Made by a program: the position numbers and the translations under genes. Shown piece after piece: positions 1-3,783 of a stretch of DNA of 5,899 nt; position 1 is the first letter of the stretch; every line of letters starts with the position of its first letter. A model generated the notes under the pieces. The model worked only from the letters and a program-made list of their open reading frames with translations. It did not search any database and was not told the DNA's origin. Source of the DNA: an uncultured Clostridia bacterium (lineage in GTDB: Bacteria > Bacillota > Clostridia > Christensenellales > Borkfalkiaceae). The stretch covers positions 1 through 5,899 of the forward strand of contig CANRIY010000102.1 in the NCBI GenBank assembly GCA_947630775.1, written 5' to 3'.

Positions 1-1
1 C

Positions 2-247
2 AAGATCGGAAGGCAAACGATCCTCAGACGGTTTTTTACGCTCTGTTCGATCGGCAAGCTCTTTCTCTTCGGCATCCGCGTCAGGAAGAAGGACATCCTC
101 TTTTTGCGCGGGAATTCCTTTTCTTTGGAAACGGATCCGTCCGTCATCTGGGATCTTGACGGTGAGAAGGGCCCCCGCGGAAGCGTCTTCATCGAGGCCG
201 TTCCCGCCGCAGTGGAGCTCTTTGTCCCGAACGAACATCAATGTTAA
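2..247 (+). CDS. Diacylglycerol/lipid kinase family protein (YegS/DagK-like), C-terminal fragment
   Basis: Open reading frame that enters from the left edge and stops at TAA 245-247, leaving about 81 C-terminal residues. The visible part has the motif WDLDGEKGPRGSV followed by IEAVPAAVELFVPNE. This matches the C-terminal beta-sandwich of YegS/BmrU/DagK lipid kinases, where a conserved DGE motif is followed by a hydrophobic strand and a final 'vP' element. Members of the family use ATP to phosphorylate diacylglycerol or related membrane lipids on the cytoplasmic side. The catalytic N-terminal domain (GGDG motif) lies outside the window, so substrate and activity cannot be judged. It is on the same strand as the spo0A-like gene, but 171 bases and two promoters separate them. 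I see no clear terminator between them, so some read-through is possible. The family call rests on the C-terminal motif alone. Confidence 0.72.
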   Translation, partial: KIGRQTILRRFFTLCSIGKLFLFGIRVRKKDILFLRGNSFSLETDPSVIWDLDGEKGPRGSVFIEAVPAAVELFVPNEHQC

Positions 248-291
248 TTTTTTGCAGATAATATGCTCATTAAATTTAATATATTAACGAT

Positions 292-307
292 TTCGACAAA
301 TTCGAAC
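292..307 (-). promoter_or_regulatory. 0A box (Spo0A-binding site) plus adjacent half-matching copy
   Basis: Bases 292-298 read TTCGACA, the exact reverse complement of the Spo0A consensus TGTCGAA. Nine bases on, 301-307 reads TTCGAAC, a weaker match sharing the TTCGA core. Tandem 0A boxes spaced about one helical turn apart are known at Spo0A-controlled promoters. The perfect box covers the -35 hexamer of the upstream promoter in front of the spo0A-like gene, so autoregulation is a reasonable inference. A third TTCGAA core lies at 337-342. Confidence 0.5.
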
Positions 308-321
308 AAAAAATCTATAAT
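293..321 (+). promoter_or_regulatory. Upstream sigma-A-like promoter P1 of the spo0A-like gene
   Basis: TCGACA at 293-298 (one mismatch to TTGACA), a 17-base spacer, then a perfect TATAAT at 316-321. Transcription would begin near 328 and give a leader of about 90 bases. The -35 element is contained within the 0A box at 292-298, so Spo0A binding could either block or recruit RNA polymerase here. Confidence 0.55.
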
Positions 322-359
322 TTTGTAAAAAATTTTTCGAATTTATGTACAAAAATGAC

Positions 360-388
360 TTTACAAAAAAATGAATGTGTTTTATAAT
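360..388 (+). promoter_or_regulatory. Downstream sigma-A-like promoter P2 of the spo0A-like gene
   Basis: TTTACA at 360-365, a 17-base spacer and a perfect TATAAT at 383-388. Transcription would start around 395, just before the ribosome site AAAGGAG at 403-409. The promoter rules out the in-frame upstream ATG at 371, which would lie between -35 and -10. I see no convincing sigma-H element (AGGA...GAAT), unlike the inducible promoter of Bacillus spo0A. Confidence 0.65.
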
Positions 389-418
389 GCGTTTTGCCGA
401 ACAAAGGAGCGGCAAATC

Positions 419-1171
419 ATGAAACGGATATTGATTCTGGAAAGCAACGAAAAGTATGCGGAAGAATTGAAGGCATATTTTGCGGGGAGAAAGGAATTTG
501 AGGTGGCAGGCGTCACGGGAGACGGCGCCGAGGGGATCAAACTGATGGAAACGCTTGCGCCGCAGGTGACAGTTTTGAGTCTCTTTTTGCAGAACGTGGA
601 CGGCTTTTCGGTTATGGAAGAGGCGAAGCGTCAGGGCCGCAAGACGGATTTTATCGTGCTCGGGAGCTTTTCGGACGATAAGATCATCAACCGTGCGATC
701 ACGCTCGGGGCGCGGTACTATTTTATGAAGCCCGTTTCGGCGGAACTGGTGGGGGACAGGGTCGCGGAGCTCTGCTCGGACGAGGTCCCCGTGCGGGAGA
801 CCTTGGAGCGCAGACGCGCGGGAACGGTGGAAGAGCGGATCACGAACATCTTCATGGCGATCGGGATCCCGCCTCACATCAAGGGGTATAAGTATTTGCG
901 GGAAGGGATCAAAATGGCGGTCGAGGAGCCGACGGTGATCAACAACGTGACGAAGGGGCTGTACCCCGTCATCGGGGAGCGGTACGGAACGAGCGCGAGC
1001 AAGGTGGAGCGCGCGATCCGCCATGCGATCGAGGTGGCATGGAACAGAGGACGGATTGAAGCTATCAATGCGATCTTCGGCGCGCGGGTGTACATCGGCA
1101 CGGAGAAGCCGACGAACAGCGAATTCATCGCCCTCGTCGCAGATAAGCTGATACTGGAAAATATGGTTTGA
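419..1171 (+). CDS. spo0A: Spo0A-family transcription factor with a degenerate receiver domain
   Basis: This is a 250-residue protein. Start ATG 419 is chosen because AAAGGAG (403-409) sits 9 bases upstream and a strong promoter ends at 388. The C-terminal half (about 137-250) is a clear Spo0A effector domain: IGIPPHIKGYKYLREGI, the recognition helix region SKVERAIRHAIEVAWNRG, and the signature KPTNSEFIALVADKL near the end. The N-terminal half (about 1-120) keeps the receiver fold pattern, including VDG at 60-62 and Lys104-Pro105. It lacks the phosphorylation chemistry: where Bacillus Spo0A has Asp10-Asp11, this has Glu8-Ser9; the phosphoacceptor Asp56 is Ser54; and Thr84 is Gly82. Spo0A normally dimerises on phosphorylation by a phosphorelay or orphan kinases and then activates or represses sporulation and stationary-phase genes through 0A boxes. 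This protein probably binds the same sites without phospho-control. Its upstream neighbour is a lipid kinase rather than spoIVB, the usual neighbour in Clostridia. It may be the only Spo0A in the genome or a diverged paralogue; the window cannot tell. Confidence 0.93.
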   Translation: MKRILILESNEKYAEELKAYFAGRKEFEVAGVTGDGAEGIKLMETLAPQVTVLSLFLQNVDGFSVMEEAKRQGRKTDFIVLGSFSDDKIINRAITLGARYYFMKPVSAELVGDRVAELCSDEVPVRETLERRRAGTVEERITNIFMAIGIPPHIKGYKYLREGIKMAVEEPTVINNVTKGLYPVIGERYGTSASKVERAIRHAIEVAWNRGRIEAINAIFGARVYIGTEKPTNSEFIALVADKLILENMV

Positions 1172-1431
1172 TTTCGCTCGATTTCTTTTTCGCTCGGTGA
1201 ACCGACCAAGCGTTCCAAATTGTCATGTCGAGCTTGTCGAGACATCTCTGCCTTGCTCTTGTGCGCAAAAGAAATGCGAGCGAGGGGTTAATTCTTTTGC
1301 CTTGTAAAAGCGATTCGGCCGTCCCTTTCCTGTTTTACACGACATTAAGCCGAAGGGGTTCGGCAAATTGAGTGCGCTACCGCAAAAGCGTGGTTTTGCT
1401 TCGCGCCGTAATTCAGAACGAAGGGCCTCTC
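1172..1431. other. Gene-free spacer with several small hairpins
   Basis: No supported coding region. It holds TGTCATGTCGAGCTTGTCGA at 1221-1240 continuing into GAGACATCTC, an imperfect palindrome resembling the short dispersed repeats with a GTCAT...GAG core seen in many bacterial genomes. Further hairpins are GCAAAAGAA (1265-1273) with TTCTTTTGC (1292-1300), GCCGAA-GGGG-TTCGGC (1349-1364), and GCAAAA (1382-1387) with TTTTGC (1394-1399). None is followed by a clean T-tract, so I see no typical intrinsic terminator for the spo0A-like gene. Confidence 0.5.
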
Positions 1432-1482
1432 GGCTCCCCTCATAGGGGAGCTGTCGCGCCGTTCTTGGTGCGACTGAGGGGT
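1432..1482 (+). repeat. Interspersed palindromic repeat, copy R1
   Basis: About 51 bases beginning GGCTCCCCTCATAGGGGAGC and ending CGACTGAGGGG. It contains two consecutive hairpins: CTCCCCT paired with AGGGGAG, and a GTCGCG/TGCGAC stem. Nearly the same sequence recurs at 1615-1666 and, interrupted, at 3291-3454, all in the same orientation. This marks a dispersed non-coding repeat family (REP- or MITE-like). Its mechanism of spread is unknown from this window. Confidence 0.8.
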
Positions 1483-1486
1483 GTGA

Positions 1487-1604
1487 CGCGTCATCCTGAG
1501 CCGATAAGGCTGTACGCAGTCCGAAGAGTCATTTCCGAAAGATCCCGATAAACGAAGTCCGAACTTTCATCCTCGGGATGTTTCGCTACGCTCAACATGA
1601 CGCG
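1487..1604. repeat. Interspersed element S1 with terminal inverted repeats
   Basis: A 118-base block bounded by CGCGTCATCCTGAG (1487-1500) and CTCAACATGACGCG (1591-1604), which are inverted repeats matching at 12 of 14 positions. The interior has two AGTCCGAA motifs (also present in the related block at 3475-3593) and two GATCCCG-like motifs. It has no reading frame of note. It lies directly between repeat copies R1 and R2. The short size, terminal inverted repeats and absence of coding capacity fit a REP/MITE-like element. Confidence 0.65.
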
Positions 1605-1614
1605 CTCAACTCTT

Positions 1615-1666
1615 GGCTCCCCTCTTAGGGGAGCTGTCGCGCCGCCCTTGCGCGACTGAGGGGTTT
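1615..1666 (+). repeat. Interspersed palindromic repeat, copy R2
   Basis: About 52 bases starting GGCTCCCCTCTTAGGGGAGC and ending GACTGAGGGGTTT, with the same two-hairpin layout as R1. It differs from R1 by a few substitutions and a small length change in the second loop. It follows element S1 closely, so R and S elements alternate here. Confidence 0.8.
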
Positions 1667-1683
1667 CCAAAACCCTATCCCCC

Positions 1684-1760
1684 GCTTCGCGGGTACTTCC
1701 CCTAAGAGGGGAAGCAAGGGTAGGGCTTCGCGGGTACTTCCCCTAAGAGGGGAAGCAAGG
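1684..1760. repeat. Two perfect 36-base direct repeats
   Basis: Bases 1684-1719 and 1725-1760 are identical over 36 positions, with period 41. Each contains GCTTCGCGGG and the palindromic core CTTCCCCTAAGAGGGGAAG, so each unit can form a hairpin. A diverged relative lies on the opposite strand at about 3733-3763 (CTTCCCCTAAAAGGG core). With two units and a 5-base gap this is not a CRISPR array. It looks like a recent local duplication of an intergenic hairpin repeat. Confidence 0.8.
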
Positions 1761-1769
1761 CAGTGGACC

Positions 1770-1796
1770 AAAAAAGCCTTCCCCAAAAGGGAAGGC
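1770..1796 (-). terminator. Intrinsic terminator of the XRE regulator gene
   Basis: On the minus strand GCCTTCCC (1796-1789), a five-base loop and GGGAAGGC (1783-1776) form a perfect 8-bp stem, followed at once by six T (1775-1770). It lies 8 bases after the stop codon of the minus-strand gene ending at 1804, as expected for Rho-independent termination. Confidence 0.85.
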
Positions 1797-1803
1797 AGAT
1801 GTT

Positions 1804-2118
1804 CTATTGTTTCCAACTTTCAATGAGATGCTGCAACAGCTCTCTTTGGGGAGCGCTCAGCGCATGGTACGCCCTCAGCACCTCTCTGTCCTCCGCCGAG
1901 AGCCGTGCGCCGTCGTGACCCTCGGGCCTCCCGATCAGGTCGTCCAGTGTCACGCCGAAGTAGTCGGCGATTTTGATGAGCTTTTTGACGGGCGGGATCT
2001 CCGATGTGCTTTCCCACATCCCGACGCTCCCCACGCCCACGCCGAGCTCCCGCGCAAGCCTTGCCTGCGAGAGCCCGCGCTGCTCCCGAAGTTCTTTTAT
2101 CCGAAGAGAAAAATTCAT
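1804..2118 (-). CDS. XRE-family helix-turn-helix transcriptional regulator
   Basis: This 104-residue protein has an HTH_3/Cro-C1 domain at about residues 5-63: LRIKELREQRGLSQARLARE, then LGVGVGSVGMWE, then PPVKKLIKIADYFGVTLDDLIG. That is the standard five-helix XRE fold, with SQ at the start of helix 2 and the W-E pair after the recognition helix. The C-terminal tail (about 73-104, LSAEDREVLRAYHALS onward) is a predicted amphipathic helical extension, typically used for dimerisation. It has no peptidase or ligand domain. I start it at ATG 2118 because the in-frame ATG at 2142 overlaps the extended -10 element of its own promoter. There is no recognisable Shine-Dalgarno sequence before 2118 and the predicted leader is only about 8 bases, so translation may be near-leaderless. 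It is divergent from a 61-residue ORF, and matching operator-like sequences sit in both promoters, which suggests it represses itself and its neighbour. Confidence 0.9.
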   Translation of the reverse strand: MNFSLRIKELREQRGLSQARLARELGVGVGSVGMWESTSEIPPVKKLIKIADYFGVTLDDLIGRPEGHDGARLSAEDREVLRAYHALSAPQRELLQHLIESWKQ

Positions 2119-2130
2119 ATCGTACCAAAC

Positions 2131-2153
2131 CGATTTTACCATAGAATGTGAGT
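2131..2153 (-). promoter_or_regulatory. Promoter and operator-like repeat O1 of the XRE gene
   Basis: Read on the minus strand, this begins ACTCACATTCTATGG and runs into TAAAAT, which with the preceding TGG forms an extended -10 (TGGTAAAAT, 2141-2133). No good -35 hexamer is present at the right distance. The 23 bases match the copy in the divergent promoter (2209-2231) at 20 positions in inverted orientation. The likely binder is the XRE protein encoded just downstream. Confidence 0.6.
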
Positions 2154-2176
2154 AAGAAAATAATTTTTGCCAGATT

Positions 2177-2191
2177 ACTCTGAAATTATGA
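2177..2191 (+). promoter_or_regulatory. Possible weaker operator copy O2
   Basis: ACTCTGAAATTATGA matches ACTCAGATTCTATGA of the copy at 2209-2223 at 11 of 15 positions. It is in the same orientation and 32 bases upstream, about three helical turns. It could be a lower-affinity middle site like those in phage repressor control regions. The match is modest and may be chance in AT-rich DNA. Confidence 0.3.
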
Positions 2192-2199
2192 AATAAATA

Positions 2200-2231
2200 T
2201 TGACAAAAACTCAGATTCTATGATAAAATAG
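2200..2231 (+). promoter_or_regulatory. Promoter of the 61-residue ORF with operator-like repeat O3
   Basis: TTGACA (2200-2205) is a perfect -35. An 18-base spacer leads to TAAAAT (2224-2229), preceded by TG one base away (extended -10 TGATAAAAT, 2221-2229). The operator-like repeat (2209-2231, starting ACTCAGATTCTATGA) fills the spacer and -10, so a bound repressor would exclude RNA polymerase. Predicted start of transcription is near 2236. Confidence 0.65.
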
Positions 2232-2262
2232 TCATAAAAACAGAGTGAATGAGAGGATACGG

Positions 2263-2448
2263 ATGTCTGTTTTTATGACGCTGTTACTCTACGGAGAGCA
2301 GGAGGCCGTCTTTAAGGAAGCATTGCGGCGGGCGAGCGTTCCCGTCCTGAAAGACGTTCTTTCGACGTTGGAGAAAGAGGGGGGATCGGAGCGGAAATGC
2401 GGGCGGCTGCGCGCCGCGATCCGGCGTGCCCGATCCCGAGAAAAATAA
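2263..2448 (+). CDS. Small uncharacterised protein (61 aa), divergent from the XRE regulator
   Basis: I do not recognise this protein. Start ATG 2263 is supported by GAGAGGA at 2251-2257 with a 5-base gap; an in-frame GTG at 2245 lies before that ribosome site and is unlikely. The 61 residues begin MSVFMTLLLYGEQEAVFKEA, a short hydrophobic start too brief for a sure membrane segment. A mixed-charge, probably helical middle (VPVLKDVLSTLEKEG) follows, then a very basic tail rich in Arg and Lys (KCGRLRAAIRRARSREK). The basic end could bind nucleic acid or a partner protein. It has its own strong promoter, and the layout resembles a repressor with a small divergent partner, as in cI/cro-like switches or antitoxin-toxin modules. 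No such function is shown. The stop codon overlaps the T-tract of the convergent FNT terminator. Confidence 0.6.
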   Translation: MSVFMTLLLYGEQEAVFKEALRRASVPVLKDVLSTLEKEGGSERKCGRLRAAIRRARSREK

Positions 2449-2474
2449 AAAAGCCTTTCCCGACGGGGAAAGGC
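2441..2474 (-). terminator. Intrinsic terminator of the FNT transporter gene
   Basis: On the minus strand GCCTTTCCC (2474-2466) and GGGAAAGGC (2461-2453) form a perfect 9-bp stem with a 4-base loop. This is followed by a T-rich run (TTTTTTATTTTT, 2452-2441). It lies 15 bases beyond the stop of the gene ending at 2489. On the plus strand the hairpin has no T-tract, so it serves the transporter rather than the 61-residue ORF. Confidence 0.85.
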
Positions 2475-2488
2475 CTGTTGCGCGGAGT

Positions 2489-3181
2489 TTATGCCGCGTC
2501 TTTTTTTTGCTCTTCTTGGGAAATGGCGGGCTCGGCTTCCTTCTTTTTCGCGCCCACGCATTTGAGGGCAGGAATGACCAGTGCACCGAGCGAATTTCCC
2601 GCGATCACGATCCAGATGAAGAGGAGCGCCCGCGCCGAGACGATCCCCGACGCCGCAAAATAGAACATGTCCGCGATCGAGTGTTCATACCCGCTGAAAA
2701 TGAAAGTCGGAATGCAGAGAAGGATCCCGAGCGGCGTTTTATGGTTGCGGTAGATATCGACGGCAAGATAGACGAGGATCCCGCAGAATACGGCGCGGAT
2801 GAGGGTTTGCCAGAGCGCCTGCGTTGCCAGTTTTCCTTCGCAAAGGGCAAGGGCGTTTTCCTTGATGGACGGAACGGCAAGCGCGATGAGATATCCGCAC
2901 GCCACGGTGCCGATCAGATTTCCCAAAAGCCCCAAAAGCATGACGGAGATATCTTCTTTGGAGTGCTTTTCGATCGTGTATCCGATCTTCCCCGTATAGA
3001 GGGAGTATCCCTTGATACAGATGCAGAGGAGGGCGGTGCAGAAGAAAACCGCGCCGACGTATTTGCCGATGGGGGCTTCCGTATAGCATGCGAGGAACAC
3101 CGCTCCGCCGATCGAGATGAGCATGCCCGCCAAAAAGCCTTCAACGATCTTTCTTGCGATATCGAGAATTTTTTCTTTCAT
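2489..3181 (-). CDS. Formate/nitrite transporter (FNT) family channel
   Basis: This 230-residue protein is almost all membrane segments, consistent with the six-helix aquaporin-like FNT fold that assembles as a pentamer and passes small monovalent anions (formate, nitrite, hydrosulfide, lactate) with protons. Visible family marks are EGFLAGMLISIGG at 14-26, LYTGKIG at 61-67 (the loop that lines the pore), GNLIG at 87-91, and SGYEHSIADMF at 163-173 with the conserved pore His167. The polar Lys/Glu-rich tail (about 211-230) is cytoplasmic. Start ATG 3181 is supported by AAAGGTGAT (3193-3185) and a strong promoter just upstream; the frame stays open to 3370 but that extension runs through the promoter and a repeat. 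In an anaerobe, formate export from mixed-acid metabolism or hydrosulfide release are plausible roles. No pfl, nitrite or sulfite-reductase gene is nearby, so the substrate cannot be chosen. It appears monocistronic. Confidence 0.92.
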   Translation of the reverse strand: MKEKILDIARKIVEGFLAGMLISIGGAVFLACYTEAPIGKYVGAVFFCTALLCICIKGYSLYTGKIGYTIEKHSKEDISVMLLGLLGNLIGTVACGYLIALAVPSIKENALALCEGKLATQALWQTLIRAVFCGILVYLAVDIYRNHKTPLGILLCIPTFIFSGYEHSIADMFYFAASGIVSARALLFIWIVIAGNSLGALVIPALKCVGAKKKEAEPAISQEEQKKDAA

Positions 3182-3200
3182 AGAATCACCTTTCGGGTAC

Positions 3201-3229
3201 AGTATACCATGTGAAAAAATTCTTGTCAA
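3201..3229 (-). promoter_or_regulatory. Strong sigma-A-like promoter of the FNT gene
   Basis: On the minus strand TTGACA (3229-3224), a 17-base spacer and TATACT (3206-3201), with TG at the extended -10 position (TGGTATACT). Transcription would start near 3194, only about a dozen bases before the start codon and at the edge of the ribosome site. No operator-like repeat is evident. Confidence 0.75.
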
Positions 3230-3290
3230 AGGAAATCCGCGAAAAACCTTTTGGGGCTCAGGTTTTACGCGAAGATCCAGTCCGCCCCTC

Positions 3291-3454
3291 GGCTCCCCTC
3301 TTAGGGAAAATTTTGCATTCTGCCAAAGATTGATAATCTTTGGCGCAAAATTTTCTTGGCATTTGCCCATATGTTTCGGGCAAATGCTGACCGAACGCGG
3401 GTCTCTACCCGCGTGAGACGCTGGCGCGCCGCCCTTGGCGCGACTGAGGGGTTT
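3291..3454 (+). repeat. Interspersed palindromic repeat R3, interrupted by a hairpin block
   Basis: Bases 3291-3306 match the first 16 bases of repeat R2 (GGCTCCCCTCTTAGGG). From 3415 the rest of the repeat resumes (GAG...CTGGCGCGCCGCCCTTG, then GCGCGACTGAGGGGTTT). The 108 bases between (3307-3414) are foreign to the repeat and consist mainly of three perfect hairpins. The copy is in the same orientation as R1 and R2, about 1.7 kb to their right. Confidence 0.75.
3307..3414. mobile_element. Three-hairpin block inserted in repeat R3
   Basis: Hairpin A: AAAATTTTGC (3307-3316) pairs with GCAAAATTTT (3345-3354), enclosing GCCAAAGATT (3322-3331) paired with AATCTTTGGC (3335-3344). That is 20 bp of perfect stem with one 5-base bulge and a 3-base loop. 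Hairpin B: GCATTTGCCC (3359-3368) with GGGCAAATGC (3378-3387). Hairpin C: ACGCGGGT (3395-3402) with ACCCGCGT (3407-3414). The outer edges of A and C coincide with the break points in R3, so the whole block looks like one inserted unit. It has no coding capacity. Calling it mobile is inference from the interrupted repeat; it could instead be an extended variant of the repeat family. Confidence 0.5.
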
Positions 3455-3456
3455 AT

Positions 3457-3593
3457 CGCGTCATCCTGATTTACCGCGTCATCCTGAGACAGTGAGTTAT
3501 ACGGAGTCCGAAGAGCAATTCCCGAAGGATCCCGAAGAACGGAGTCCGAACTTACGAGGGGATTCGCTCGCCCCTTGCGGGACTCGGAATGAG
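3457..3593. repeat. Interspersed element S2 with a partial tandem duplication at its start
   Basis: CGCGTCATCCTGA occurs twice, at 3457-3469 and 3475-3487, with an 18-base period. The second copy continues into a block that follows element S1 closely: AGTCCGAAGAG, a GATCCCGA motif and GGAGTCCGAACTT. It ends near GACTCGGAATGAGG. As at S1, it directly follows an R repeat. No gene is present from 3230 to 3783. Confidence 0.6.
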
Positions 3594-3661
3594 GGATTCC
3601 CTCGGCGCCCCGCGTCGCCCTGCGCAAGGCCTACCCCTTTGTGAAGATTCCGCCACGGCAA

Positions 3662-3693
3662 GAAAAAGGCCTCCCCTTTTTTGGGGGGGAGGC
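3662..3693 (-). terminator. Intrinsic terminator of the surface lipoprotein gene
   Basis: On the minus strand GCCTCCCC (3693-3686) and GGGGAGGC (3676-3669) form an 8-bp stem, followed after one C by five T (3667-3663). It lies about 90 bases past the stop at 3784. A second small hairpin, CCGCC-GCA-GGCGG at 3695-3707, and a diverged relative of the 36-base repeat (about 3733-3763) lie between. Confidence 0.7.
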
Positions 3694-3783
3694 TCCGCCG
3701 CAGGCGGTGGTGGGGGGGATAATGTCTACCTTATCCTCGCTGCCCTTTTAGGGGAAGTGGCGGACAAAGTGTGCCAAATGGGC

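Noticed and set aside
360..376. Sigma-H promoter for the spo0A-like gene using GAAT at 373-376
   Set aside because: No AGGA-type -35 element lies at the required distance, and the overlapping sigma-A-like promoter is much better.
371..418. In-frame ATG at 371 extending the spo0A-like protein by 16 residues
   Set aside because: It lies between the -35 and -10 elements of promoter P2 and has no ribosome site; ATG 419 has AAAGGAG at the right distance and matches family length.
284..1024. 246-codon open frame antisense to the spo0A-like gene
   Set aside because: It mirrors a well-conserved gene, has an Arg/His/Pro-rich composition typical of antisense frames, and lacks a ribosome site.
1265..1300. 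Terminator of the spo0A-like gene
   Set aside because: A 9-bp A/T-rich stem with an 18-base loop and no following T-tract does not fit an intrinsic terminator.
1684..1760. CRISPR array from the 36-base repeats
   Set aside because: Only two units with a 5-base gap, no spacers, and no cas genes; the units are hairpin duplications.
2453..2474. Bidirectional terminator also serving the 61-residue ORF
   Set aside because: On the plus strand the hairpin is followed by CTGTTGCGCG, without a T-tract, so only minus-strand termination is supported.
2426..3214. 262-codon plus-strand open frame opposite the FNT gene
   Set aside because: The minus-strand frame has clear FNT motifs, promoter, ribosome site and terminator; the plus-strand frame is a charged shadow that starts inside the terminator region.
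3182..3370. 63-residue N-terminal extension of the FNT protein
   Set aside because: It would be translated through the FNT promoter and into the hairpin repeat; ATG 3181 has a proper ribosome site and gives the normal FNT N-terminus.
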